This document shows, piece after piece, positions 36,206 to 45,189 of a DNA stretch of 64,000 nt (position 1 is the first letter of the stretch; each line of letters opens with the position of its first letter). The stretch spans positions 2,691,501 through 2,755,500 of the forward strand of contig NZ_CP092190.1 of NCBI RefSeq assembly GCF_022344005.1. The letters run 5' to 3'. This DNA comes from Deinococcus sp. KNUC1210 (GTDB lineage Bacteria > Deinococcota > Deinococci > Deinococcales > Deinococcaceae). A program made the translations under genes and the position numbers. A model generated the notes under the pieces. The model searched no databases, was not told where the DNA came from, and was given only the letters and a program-made list of their open reading frames with translations.

Positions 36206-37468
36206 GCTGGTGCGAGAGGGCTGACGGGCCAGTGGCGGCATGGCTCACCGCGCATACGATATCCACCAGCAGGTGCTTGACCTCCGCATGGCCGACTTCA
36301 AAGGTGAGCTCTTCCGGCGTCATGTGCGATCTCCAGCCAGCAGGGTTAGCAGGGGTCGTTCCACCAGATCCGGACGCCCCTGCGTCAGGCAGCCGAGCAT
36401 GGTGTGTAGCAGGGGCTGACCGGGGGACTATTCCAGACCGAAACGCCAGGGCTGTCGCAGCAGGCTATGCATGGAGGCACCCTGGAAATGTTCCTGGAGG
36501 CATCACCTTGTCGGCCGGGGTTTCGCTGTGGAGCGAGACGGTGCCGTTGTTTCTCTACCAGTGTCTCAGGGTGGCGGTGTCGTCGCTCGGCACCGCGACC
36601 AAGGTGATCTCGCCGCTGTGCGGTTCTTCGCTGGTCGGGTGGATGCCGACGCCGATCATACTGTCGCCGCGGACGCGCAGCAGGAAGTCACCTTCGCGGA
36701 GTTCGGCGAAGTTTCCGGTGCAGACGGACGCGTTGTCGGCAGTGTTCCTGCTGACAACAGCGAGCGAAGCATGCGGTGGGAGAGGGATCCTGTCCGGAGT
36801 ATGAAAGCGCATAGAGGATCTGTTGTGGTGCCAGCACCAAGGAGACCAGCGTGCGTGCTGCTGCCTCCCCGATGAGCAGCCTCAGCGTCGCGCGTCCGGT
36901 CGACACCGACACCCGTTTCCGAACATGGCGCGGCCACCACAGTAACCACATGAGGGGGTGGGGTAGATGTTGTTGTTCACGCCCCGGCCTAGAAGCTGAA
37001 GCCAGCCTTCTCTGAGGAGGCAGCGTCCGGGGACGCGTCTTCCTTGCCGGCCTGGGAACGAAACCTCACCACGAAGCGCCCCGCCTCCGGTCCTCGTTGC
37101 TCCGGTTCCAGTACACGCGCCGGCAGGGTTGCGTTCCGCCCACGAACCATGAGAGCATGTCAGAGCCCCACGGGGCAGGTCGAGCCACTGACCGTCAACA
37201 AGGCACGCAACGTCACCTGCTCCACCCGCGTCTCAGGACGCACCCAACTGCCCCGGTGCAGTTCTCGCCGCTCTCCGCAGCGGTTGAACCGAGCGCCTTA
37301 TGGCCTCACCGATCCCACCCAGCTGTACTGATAGACCTGCGGCCGCCATAGGTACCCGGTGCTCTCCCTCCACGGAGCGGCCGGGCCACGCGCCCAACAT
37401 CAGCCCGTGAACAGGCCAGGCCAGCGAGCGGAACGCACCTGTCCAGGACACCGGTCTCTGGAGCACCC
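36206..37468. other. Degenerate, gene-poor region
   Basis: About 1.26 kb. Apart from the LexA-like relic at 36465-36812 no reading frame here has a recognisable domain, and frames on both strands are short and mutually overlapping. This looks like decayed mobile-element sequence. Confidence 0.5.
36465..36812 (-). pseudogene. LexA/UmuD-like (peptidase S24) relic
   Basis: Translation gives GDFLLRVRGDSMIGVGIHPT, the S24 catalytic-serine region, then GEITLVAVPSDDTATLRHW and a TAG stop. Reading through the stop continues with RNNGTVSLHSETPADK, which looks like the rest of the LexA C-terminal domain. In LexA-type proteases the segment ATLKRW supplies the catalytic lysine; here it is ATLRHW, so the lysine is replaced. 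There is no N-terminal DNA-binding domain. Premature stop plus lost lysine indicate a true relic, unlike the one-base breaks elsewhere. Confidence 0.65.
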
Positions 37469-39331
37469 GTGCCAGACCCTGCCGCATCAGGCGCAGTCCC
37501 CCGCAGCAGCATCGACCCCAAGCGGATCCCCACGCTGCTCTCCGAAACAGCGAACTTCGTCACCTGGAAACTCATGGGACGCAAAAAGCACGCCCCGAGC
37601 AAACGGCCCTTCGACCCCAAGATTCCGTTCAACCCCGGTGTCAGCAACGCGGCGAGCGACAACCCGGCCACCTGGGGAACGTGCGAGGAGGCCATCAGAG
37701 CGTTCGAGGCCGACGGGCGACTGTCAGGCATCGGGTATCAGCTCGGTGTGGTTCCGTACCGGCTGGTCGCCCTGGACTTCGACGTCGCTCCCGGCTACAC
37801 CGGCGGACGCGATGAGAACGGCATTCCCCATCCCATCAGCGCCGTGCTCTATGCGCTCGGCAGCTATCTGGAGTACAGCCCTTCCGGACGCGGCTACCGG
37901 GTGTTCGTGCTCGCTCAGCTGCTGCGCGGCTTCAGACGCGTGAACAAGCGCTTCGCACCCGGCATCAGCCTGGAGATCTACGACCAGCGCCAGTTCGTAA
38001 CCCTGACCACGAACCTGGTGCTGGACTCCCGGACGGGAGAGCCCCTCTACACCGAGATTGTCGAAGCACAGCGGGTCATGAACGACGTGCTGGAGGACTT
38101 CATGGAGCTGTTGGTGCCGCTGAAGAAGCCGACCGACACCCACGGTCACGTCCTGCCGGTCAGCAGCAAGACCACCCAGGACCTGATGAACCTCGCCTGC
38201 TGCTCTGATCCGGCGTTTCAACGCCTCTACCGATCAGGCACCCACGACCGCCTGACCAACCCGTCCGAGCTCGACATGGCGCTAACCACCAAGCTTGCCT
38301 TCTGGCTTCCAGAACACGACATCGACGCGGTGTTCCAGAGCAGCGCGTTGATGCGGGCGAAATGGACCCGTCCGGACGGTGCGCACGGCACCTACGGCCA
38401 GCGCACCATCGAGCGGGCCCTGGCCCTCCAGACCGAGCGGTACTCCGGGCACCCTCAGCAGCATGTCGACTTCCAGCATGTAAAAGCCAGCTACGCGCTG
38501 CACCGCGGGCAGCTGCTGGCTCAGGTCAGCAGCATCCGTGGCCGCAACCGGGCCGCTCTGCGGGCCTTGTACGAGGCGCTGCTGGGATTGATCGCTGACG
38601 GTCAGTTCAGCGTGGAGGACGGCTCCATCTGGCTCCATGCCGGTGGCCTTGATGGCCTGAAGGTTCTGGTCGCCGGGGAGCGGACCACCCTCCGCGAGCG
38701 CCTGGAGTACTTCGCCAAACTTGGCCTGCTCGGGTCCGTCCGGCCCGGAATGTGGCGCGGCAACCCGGTGGCGATCCTGCTGCCGCTGTGCCCGGCCGAC
38801 CTTCCTGCGATCCGCGAGGGTGTACCGATCGGGGCGAGTATGCCGCCGACCCGATCGGCTCTCCGCACCGCTGCGCGGCGTGAGCGCACCCAGGACAGCC
38901 GGCCCTCCGCCCCGCCGGCCACCCCCAGCCTTCCCACCCTCACCCGGGCGCGCAGCGTCGCGGAAGCTGTGTTCGCTGCCGAGACCACACGTGTCCGGGA
39001 TCTCGCCGACCTCACCGGGGAAGGCCTGCACACCGTCCGCCGCTGCATTCGCGTGCTGGAGGCCGGCGGATACCTGACCAAGGTGCCGTGCTGCACGGTT
39101 CAGGCACTTCCTGGCGCTCAGGCCCGCTACGAAGCAGACCTGGCCGCTGAGCAGGAACGCCGACGCCGGCCTGCAGCGCTGCAGGCCAGCACGCGACGGA
39201 TCCGTTACTACGCGTCTCACCTGCGATCACAGCCGGAATCGCCGAAATGGCACCACCGTCTGAAGACCGCCAGAGCAACCCTGGAGCAGCTGCAATCCGG
39301 TGAGGGTGATCAGGAGGGGACAGCTGGCTGA
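37469..39331 (+). CDS. PrimPol (NrS-1-type primase-polymerase) with C-terminal winged helix
   Basis: 620 aa from a GTG start with GGAG upstream. The archaeo-eukaryotic primase core has motif I VALDFDVAPGY (hDhD), motif II YSPSGRGYRVFVLA and motif III FVTLTTN. Residues ~255-330 (NPSELDMALTTKLAFWLPEH ... YGQRTIERALAL) match the helicase-binding-like domain of phage NrS-1 polymerase relatives. A winged helix (RVRDLADLTGEGLHTVRRCI) and a basic tail end the protein. It probably primes or replicates a mobile element. No helicase gene is adjacent. It faces a second PrimPol at 40.6-41.5 kb. Confidence 0.85.
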   Translation: MPDPAASGAVPRSSIDPKRIPTLLSETANFVTWKLMGRKKHAPSKRPFDPKIPFNPGVSNAASDNPATWGTCEEAIRAFEADGRLSGIGYQLGVVPYRLVALDFDVAPGYTGGRDENGIPHPISAVLYALGSYLEYSPSGRGYRVFVLAQLLRGFRRVNKRFAPGISLEIYDQRQFVTLTTNLVLDSRTGEPLYTEIVEAQRVMNDVLEDFMELLVPLKKPTDTHGHVLPVSSKTTQDLMNLACCSDPAFQRLYRSGTHDRLTNPSELDMALTTKLAFWLPEHDIDAVFQSSALMRAKWTRPDGAHGTYGQRTIERALALQTERYSGHPQQHVDFQHVKASYALHRGQLLAQVSSIRGRNRAALRALYEALLGLIADGQFSVEDGSIWLHAGGLDGLKVLVAGERTTLRERLEYFAKLGLLGSVRPGMWRGNPVAILLPLCPADLPAIREGVPIGASMPPTRSALRTAARRERTQDSRPSAPPATPSLPTLTRARSVAEAVFAAETTRVRDLADLTGEGLHTVRRCIRVLEAGGYLTKVPCCTVQALPGAQARYEADLAAEQERRRRPAALQASTRRIRYYASHLRSQPESPKWHHRLKTARATLEQLQSGEGDQEGTAG

Positions 39332-39812
39332 GACGAAGCCTGCCAGACCGGCCGAGGAACAGGTCCTCGAGCGCCAGGTGGTCGTACTTCTGGGACCACC
39401 TGGCCAGGGACCGGAAGAACCCGGCAGCAGCCAGCAACGCGTCGGACACCCTGAGCACCACCAGCCAGAAAAGAACCCGGCTGACCGGACCAGAAAACAA
39501 GCCCGGTCCGGCCGGCTCACTCCGCGTCTGGGCTTGGTCTTTTCACTGTTGAGCAACAACTGTGACACGGTGCATTCCGAGTACGTCGAGGCCCGGATGG
39601 TCAGCCTGACGTGGCTCCGCAGGCCAGTGAGAGCGCCGGCCGAGAACGTCGTTGATGCTCGCCTCCCGCCGTGACAGCGGCAGCGTTGGGTTCAGATCAT
39701 CCGCAGCTTCAGCAGGCCATCTCAAGCCCGCCGAAGCTGCGTGTCCGGAGTGCCCGAACTGCGTTGCACTGCCCCTCAATTCGTTCTCCCACCCCCTTCT
39801 GTGTCCACCTGG
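39332..39812. other. Intergenic region between convergent PrimPol modules
   Basis: About 480 bp. A plus-strand frame (39300-39674) starts inside the PrimPol gene and a minus-strand frame crosses in the other direction; neither has a domain. No terminator with a U tract was seen. Confidence 0.4.
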
Positions 39813-40346
39813 TCAGCTGATCCGCTGCGGGCTCCAGAGCACCCACCGGCCACTCCCGAAACCTGCTTCGGCCAGCCAACTATGCTTCAGCGCGAGTTCC
39901 GACAACCCCTGGCGCTGAAGCGCGGACAGGATCCAGTCCGGCAGACCCCCATCGACCTCAAGCGGCTCAGAGCAACCCTGGATCAGAAGGTGACCGGAAG
40001 CAGTGGCCCGGATCATCCCGGCACCGCAGATCTGGCGCAATGGAGGCAGCGGCAGGCCGCTCTCCACCGCTGCCGCATATTGCTGGCGCCGTGCCAGCAG
40101 GGAATCGATACCAGCCCGGATCAGCGGGCGCGGTGCCCAGGCGAGGTCATCCTGGCCGATCAGGAGAACAGCTCCGTACGGGGTCAGCTGACCCTGTTCC
40201 ACCAGGGAGATCAGCGACACACCTCCGGTCGAAGCCTGCTGCATGCGGAGCTGGGTGCTCTCCATCACGCGGCTGAGGCGGTCAATCTGGACCAGCTCGG
40301 AAGGTTTGAGGTTCAGGGAGCGGAAGGGGTGAATCGGCTTGCTCAT
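39813..40346 (-). CDS. Unknown protein, third gene of the TnpB-like/PrimPol operon
   Basis: 177 aa with the start placed at ATG 40346 (MSKPIHPFRSLNLKPSELVQ); the open frame upstream of it reads as non-coding sequence. The middle (LIGQDDLAWAPRPLIRAGID, then a helix and SGLPLPPLRQICGAGMIRA) has mixed helix and strand. The C-terminus LAEAGFGSGRWVLWSPQRI is rich in Trp. No family was recognised. It follows PrimPol after a 250-bp gap on the same strand, so co-transcription is likely but not certain. Confidence 0.6.
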   Translation of the reverse strand: MSKPIHPFRSLNLKPSELVQIDRLSRVMESTQLRMQQASTGGVSLISLVEQGQLTPYGAVLLIGQDDLAWAPRPLIRAGIDSLLARRQQYAAAVESGLPLPPLRQICGAGMIRATASGHLLIQGCSEPLEVDGGLPDWILSALQRQGLSELALKHSWLAEAGFGSGRWVLWSPQRIS

Positions 40347-40597
40347 GTTGGACTCCAGAGGCGGTGCTCGCAGGGTGAGTGCGGCAGTGAAGACCACCAG
40401 GCGTAGGTGCCCGGTCGGCAGGTGAAGTGACGCGTCCTGAGCGCAGAGCTCAGGACGATGACGGGGGAGCATGAGGGTCAGTGAACGGTGGAGGAGGAAA
40501 ACCGGGCGGCGCTGATCCGACCAGAAGGAAGAGCCGATGGTAGATCTGACGACCCAGCAGTTGAGCCAGGAGAGCTTCAATCCTCAGCCTGTTGCGT
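40347..40597. other. 250-bp gap inside the PrimPol operon
   Basis: Short overlapping frames without domains. No hairpin terminator was identified, so the unknown gene downstream may be read from the same transcript as PrimPol. Confidence 0.4.
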
Positions 40598-41470
40598 TCA
40601 GTGCTGATGACGAGAGGGATACCCAAGCGCCAGCGCACGGTCCACCGTCCGGCGCAGATAGTCCCCCCGTGACCAGCGCTCCGCCCGGAACAGCGGGCTG
40701 GTGCACATGAGTCGCATGACCTGCTCCGGGTCGCTGGTGCACCACCCGATCAGGCGCGCCAAGGCAAAATCCACTTCACTTGCTGTGGCCGAATACTCAG
40801 TGATGCATCCGTCGATGAGCAATGCACGGACGCGGTGGCCGTTGCGGGCCGCGAGCAGGCGCCGCACCACGACGTCATCCTCAACAGGGCTGAGTGAGGC
40901 CACCGAAAACAGGCTGATTTGGGGCCCAAACTGACGTTCACAGAGCCGATCGAGCGCACCCTGCCGGTCAGGTACATCCGGCCGCGTGCCCGGAACCCGG
41001 ATGCCGGTGAGCGCGATAAATCCGCGGTCGATCAGCTCCAGGCCTGCTGTCTTGCGGCGATGACCGCTTACCTGAGCCCGCACCAGGACATGAAGTCCTT
41101 GCCCCGAGACGCTGCGCTCGGTGTATCCGTCCAGGTTAGCGACCACGGCGCGCGCCACCGGGTCAATCTCCTCTCCTGCGACCACGCCGTCCAGGTCGAT
41201 CGCGACCATGCCGGCATCCGGCAGCAGGGCCAGCCCCAGGCCGTCTCCGTGACCCTGCCCGAGCAGGTCAAGTGCGTCTTTGAGCGACAGCCAGGCCCCA
41301 GGGGCAAGCGGAGAGGTGTTCAGCAGCCGCTTCCCTGCCAGGCGTTGCGGGACCTTGCCCAGGCGACCATTCGGCCGGGCTTTGACGCTGTAGAGCAGAA
41401 ACCTGTCCAGGGCCCACAGCTCCGCCGGCAGGCCCTCTCGAAGTCGAGGCCGAGGCAGGTCAGGGATCAT
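40598..41470 (-). CDS. PrimPol (NrS-1-type primase-polymerase), short form
   Basis: 290 aa. Catalytic motifs: MVAIDLDGVVAGEE (hDhD), SVSGQGLHVLVRAQ (the SxH motif II) and LIDRGFIALTG (motif III). The C-terminal ~70 residues (ASEVDFALARLIGWCTSDPE ... YLRRTVDRALALGY) are the same helicase-binding-like domain as in the longer PrimPol at 37.5 kb. It lacks that protein's winged helix. Its start overlaps the stop of the TnpB-like gene (ATGA at 41470-41467), so the two proteins are made together. Confidence 0.85.
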   Translation of the reverse strand: MIPDLPRPRLREGLPAELWALDRFLLYSVKARPNGRLGKVPQRLAGKRLLNTSPLAPGAWLSLKDALDLLGQGHGDGLGLALLPDAGMVAIDLDGVVAGEEIDPVARAVVANLDGYTERSVSGQGLHVLVRAQVSGHRRKTAGLELIDRGFIALTGIRVPGTRPDVPDRQGALDRLCERQFGPQISLFSVASLSPVEDDVVVRRLLAARNGHRVRALLIDGCITEYSATASEVDFALARLIGWCTSDPEQVMRLMCTSPLFRAERWSRGDYLRRTVDRALALGYPSRHQH

Positions 41471-42831
41471 ACCTCACCTCCGTCCGTTAAACTCCGCCGC
41501 CGCGTGACCAGCGACGCGTTGATGTCCGAGACCTGAACGTGACCGCAGCGCTGACACCGGAACGGCTGTCCCCGGACGGGCCGGGTGGGATTGACCCAGT
41601 CGGGCCTGCAACGGCTGCAGGTTCGAGACGTGTAGTGCGGATCGACCCGGACGATCCGACTGCCGTGAAGCGGTGCGTACGCCTCCAGCCACGCCAAGGC
41701 CGTGTGCAGATACGCGTCGCGTGCGAACAGGTCAAACCGAAAGTCATACCCGCGGAAGGAGCTCCAATCGAGGTTCTCCAGCGCGATCCGCCGGTACCTG
41801 AGCAGCTGCCTGATCACTGCCTCATAGCCTGGTCTCAGGGCATCAAAGAGGATCTTCCTGGCCTGCGCCTCGCCAAGCGCGTGATTCAACGGCACCGGTC
41901 CGAGGTCATCGGGGAGCGCAGGCCCCTGTGGCAGTGGTACCTCGATAAATTTCTGATCCAGCAGGCCTTGCTCAGAGCCTGATGCCCAGGCCAGCAGGTT
42001 GTCCGCGCCGACATCCACGCCCGCCGTATCCGAGATCCACGCCTGAGGAAGATTGCCGGCCACGCGGAAGGTCAGGACGAGCTCCCACTCCCAGACGCAC
42101 CAGGGTTGCAGGACACGGCGGATGTACGCCCGTTCGCGGCAGCTGGCCAAGTCCGGAGTGTCCTCGCTTTCCGTTGCGTCGAGCGCATCCAGGTCCAACG
42201 GCGGCAACCGCCGGGCGATGCGCTGGCACTCCGAAAATGCCAGTCGGTCACCAGAGAGAAAGGCTGCCCGTGCCGCCGCGAAGCGCCGTGCCTCGCCCAG
42301 CATGTGCCGCTGTTGACGACGGCTGAGGGCGGCACGGTACACGTCCGGTAACGCAAACAGATCGCAGGCCTGCACGGCGTCCGGCCCGAGAGCGTGAACC
42401 ATGACCTGAAACGGATTTATGGGCCACACCCCGCCGTTCAGCGGGATCCAAGAATTGGTCCAGGTCGGTTCGGGCTTTCCCTGCTGGTACAGCGACAACA
42501 TCTCCAGCCCGGCGAGGCGGACTGATGAGGCCGGCAGTGCGTGATGCCATCCCAGCGGCACCCTGGCGTCCTGCAGCTGCCTGAGCAGCATCTCCTGAGT
42601 CACCCGCGGTGCTGCACCGCTGCGAGTGGAGGGTGCAGGATCCGATACCGAAGTTGCCGCGTCGATCAGAGACCCAGCTTGCCCCGCCGTCACGGCGAGC
42701 AGATACCGCCCCACTGCCCGCTGCACTTCGCGGACAACCCCGGCTGCCTTCAACAGCCTGGTTTCCCCCGGCGCGTCCGGGTACAGCCGCACCGCCAGCT
42801 CAATGGTGCTGTTCTTTACATTCTTGTTCAC
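41467..42831 (-). CDS. TnpB/Cas12-like RuvC nuclease with zinc ribbon
   Basis: 454 aa from a GTG start with GGGAGG 6 nt upstream. The C-terminal half carries a split RuvC triad: GVDVGADNLLAWASG (Asp), IALENLDWSSFRGY (Glu) and QVSDINASLVTRR (Asp). Between the last two is a four-cysteine zinc ribbon, TSRTCSRCRPDW ... FRCQRCGHVQ. The N-terminus IELAVRLYPDAPGETRLLKA resembles the WED start of TnpB. No TnpA, no IS200/605 ends and no guide-RNA-bearing right end are present; the 3' end instead overlaps PrimPol. It is therefore likely a stand-alone, operon-bound TnpB relative rather than part of a transposon. RNA-guided activity is unproven. Confidence 0.8.
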   Translation of the reverse strand: MNKNVKNSTIELAVRLYPDAPGETRLLKAAGVVREVQRAVGRYLLAVTAGQAGSLIDAATSVSDPAPSTRSGAAPRVTQEMLLRQLQDARVPLGWHHALPASSVRLAGLEMLSLYQQGKPEPTWTNSWIPLNGGVWPINPFQVMVHALGPDAVQACDLFALPDVYRAALSRRQQRHMLGEARRFAAARAAFLSGDRLAFSECQRIARRLPPLDLDALDATESEDTPDLASCRERAYIRRVLQPWCVWEWELVLTFRVAGNLPQAWISDTAGVDVGADNLLAWASGSEQGLLDQKFIEVPLPQGPALPDDLGPVPLNHALGEAQARKILFDALRPGYEAVIRQLLRYRRIALENLDWSSFRGYDFRFDLFARDAYLHTALAWLEAYAPLHGSRIVRVDPHYTSRTCSRCRPDWVNPTRPVRGQPFRCQRCGHVQVSDINASLVTRRRSLTDGGEV

Positions 42832-43307
42832 TGCTTGCCTCCCGTCGTTCTAAAATTCGAACAATGGGGTTCTGCTTTCACCTCCGGCCTGCTCAGCTGT
42901 TTCTTTCACGGGAAGACTCTCTTTTTCGAAGCAACCGTCAGGCAATCTGCGGCTGTCTTGACTCTGTAGTGTGTCGGGTGACTGAGGACAAGGTGCCTGT
43001 GTGAATGCCCGAGTGGCCTCAGCAGGTACCGAAAGACCAGAAGAGGTTCCAGCAGAAGGTGACAGAGGAAGAGGGAAGCCAGACATGGGATTCAACACCT
43101 CTTCAGATAAGAGAACGCGTGCCCGACGATGTTCCTGGCAAACGCTGTCACTCCGATGGTCCCCCTGATCGCCGTAAAGAGGAAAGTGCGTCCAGCACGC
43201 TCCCTTCTGTGTCTACCTGAACCGCTTTTCTGCTCATTCCCATGCTGGACGGTGTTCTCTGATACCTTCCCTGTTGACTTCCATCAACGGCATGTCAGAG
43301 TGTGCTC
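42832..43307. other. Divergent regulatory region between the TnpB-like and HU genes
   Basis: About 475 bp with promoters expected for both genes. The inverted repeat described at 42847-42862 lies next to the TnpB-like start. Short frames inside have no domain. Confidence 0.4.
42847..42862 (-). promoter_or_regulatory. Candidate operator of the TnpB-like operon
   Basis: GTTC-N8-GAAC inverted repeat with an AT-rich centre, 15 bp upstream of the TnpB-like GTG and just before its Shine-Dalgarno. Possible repressor site; no cognate regulator identified. Confidence 0.35.
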
Positions 43308-43700
43308 ATGACGAAAGCAACCAAGAAGCCCGCTCCTGCCGCTTCCGCCAAGACTCCCGCTGCCAAACCAGCCGCCAAGACCGCTGCAAAAGCCGTTCCG
43401 AAGGCAGCCGCTGCGCCTGCTCCGACCAAAGTCGGGAAGACCGAACTGACCGACCTGATCGTCACCCACGCGGGCCTGAGTAAGAAGGACGCCGGCGCTG
43501 CACTGGGCGCGGCACTTGAGGCGGTCGCCGAGGCTCTGAAGTCCGGCAAAACCGTCGGCCTCCCAGGCGTTGGCACCCTGACCGTCAAGGCCACCGCCGC
43601 CCGTACTGGCGTGCGACCCGGCACCAGCGAGAAGATCCAGATTCCCGCCGGCAAGAAAGTCGCCTTCAAGGTTGCCGCGGACCTCAAGAAGAACCTTTAA
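43308..43700 (+). CDS. DNA-binding protein HU with Ala/Lys/Pro-rich N-terminal extension
   Basis: 130 aa. ATG 43308 is preferred over an in-frame GTG two codons upstream. The first ~40 residues are a Lys/Ala/Pro tail ([20 protein letters not shown]), as in Deinococcus HU. The HU body follows: [35 protein letters not shown] and the beta-arm/C-terminus [20 protein letters not shown]. It bends and compacts DNA. A chromosomal HU is normally elsewhere, so this may be an extra, element-associated copy; its position beside long repeat arrays is suggestive. Confidence 0.92.
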   Translation: MTKATKKPAPAASAKTPAAKPAAKTAAKAVPKAAAAPAPTKVGKTELTDLIVTHAGLSKKDAGAALGAALEAVAEALKSGKTVGLPGVGTLTVKATAARTGVRPGTSEKIQIPAGKKVAFKVAADLKKNL

Positions 43701-43723
43701 GCGAGGCTCAGTGCGGCCAGCGA

Positions 43724-43782
43724 CACGACGCCGGGGGAACAGCACCTCGGCGCAGCCAGATACACGACGCATGGGGAAGCGA
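43724..43782 (+). repeat. Degenerate extra copy of the 68-bp unit
   Basis: Shares GGGGAACAGCACC, GGCGCAGCC and CGACGCATGGGGAAGCG with the main array but is out of phase with it and partly diverged. Confidence 0.5.
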
Positions 43783-43906
43783 CACGCAGTACCGCCGATG
43801 CGGCGGCCGGGTGCGGCGCACCCCGATCTTGACGTTCAGCGAACACCTTCGCGTCGACTCCGTCACCCCCGCAAACGAGCAGAGCAAGTGCGGACATTCA
43901 TCGCTA

Positions 43907-44200
43907 AGTGAAGCAGCACCAGGGGAACAGCACCGCGGCGCAGCCGATCGCACGACGCATGGGGAAGCGGCGCAGGTGAAGCAGCACCAGGGGAACAGCA
44001 CCACGGCGCAGCCGATCACATGACGCATGGGGAAGCGGCGCAGGTGAAGCAGCACCAGGGGAACAGCACCACGGCGCAGCCGATCACATGACGCATGGGG
44101 AAGCGGCGCAGGTGAAGCAGCACCAGGGGAACAGCACCGCGGCGCAGCCGATCACATGACGCATGGGGAAGCGGCGCAAGTGAAGCAGCACAAGGGGGAT
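43907..44200 (+). repeat. 68-bp tandem repeat (about 4.3 copies)
   Basis: Copies start at 43907, 43975, 44043 and 44111, with a partial fifth at 44179; spacing is exactly 68 bp. The unit begins GTGAAGCAGCACCAGGGGAA and ends GCATGGGGAAGCGGCGCA. Copies differ at only a few positions. 68 is not a multiple of three, so the array is not coding. Confidence 0.9.
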
Positions 44201-45189
44201 CGCACGATGCCAGCACGTACCGCAGCAGCATCCGCAGCACCGAATGCAGCAGCGGTGAACGCAGCAACATCGGCATGACGCACGCACCGCAGCAATACCG
44301 CCGCACGACACACTGAATGCAGCAGCGAATGCAGCAGCAGTGAACAGCACCGTGATCACACGCAGCAGCACAGCTGGACGCACGTGAGCGTTCCGCACCC
44401 GCACGCAACAGCGGGATGTACAGCACCCCTTCGGTGACTGCCTGCGGTGCGGCGCACCCTCCCCGCGACCCGTTCGCCCCAGCACCCCTCCCCGGGTCGC
44501 GGCCCTCTGCTGGGGGCAGCGTCAAGATCCCCCTTCGCCCCCACCCCTGCGGCTCACGAAGCACTCACGGAGCAGCAGCAGCGACCACTCCGCGCGACCG
44601 CCGCACCCCGCCGGGCCACCCCCAACAGGACCCCCACGCACACCAGGCCCGGCCCTCCACAGCACCCGCCCCTGCCCACGCACCCCCCAAAACACCCCAA
44701 AAAACACTTGTGGACAAACCCACCCGGAAAACACACCCTTCGTGTCGCCCCCGCCCCCGCCCACACCCGACCCCACCGGCCAACACCCAGGGGGAAAGTG
44801 TACCCACGAAGCAGCAACCGACACACACACCCGCACGAAAAGATCTCTAGGACTGTTGAGGGGACGTAAAAATTACATCGGCCCGTTTTTGCCCCTCAAC
44901 GCCTCCATTCGCATGGCGTTCGTGGCCACCTCCTGGCCATCCGTTTTCTGCTTCCTCGGAGCGCCGTCTCCGAGCGCTTCACCCCTCTCATTTTCTCATG
45001 ATCGGAGACTTCCGGAACGGCCCAGCTGGGTCATCACCGGGCCAGCAGCCCGCTCGATCACGTACCCCCAGCTGTTCACAGCACCTTGCTCGGCGGGTTC
45101 GTTGAGGACGCTGGAGGTGGTTTCAGGCAGACGCCGTGGTGTCTGCCTGCAGAGAGACGGCTGCAGCAGAGGCGGGGACTGGGCGGCGC
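44201..45189. other. Low-complexity, non-coding region between the two repeat arrays
   Basis: First ~200 bp are rich in GCAGCA-type triplets. 44416-44860 is strongly C-biased on the plus strand. Long open frames exist here on both strands simply because of composition; their translations (Pro/His/Thr-rich or Gly/Val-rich) carry no domain and were not called. Confidence 0.6.
44416..44860 (+). other. C-rich strand-asymmetric stretch with inverted repeat and DnaA-box-like site
   Basis: The plus strand has many runs of 3-6 C and very few G runs until the end. CCGCGACCC (44463-44471) is perfectly inverted at 44494-44502. TGTGGACAA near 44708 differs by one base from the DnaA box complement TGTGGATAA. 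Strong asymmetry plus such a box may mark a replication start or a single-strand origin for the PrimPol-bearing element; this is inference. Confidence 0.35.

Noticed and set aside
39300..39674. Small plus-strand gene after PrimPol
   Set aside because: It starts inside PrimPol, has no domain, and its composition does not match coding DNA around it.
41467..42831. Ordinary IS200/IS605 element
   Set aside because: No TnpA gene, no subterminal hairpins, and the 3' end overlaps another gene instead of carrying an IS right end.
44416..44869. Long proline/histidine-rich and glycine/valine-rich open frames
   Set aside because: They exist on both strands because of base composition, have no domain and no ribosome-binding site.
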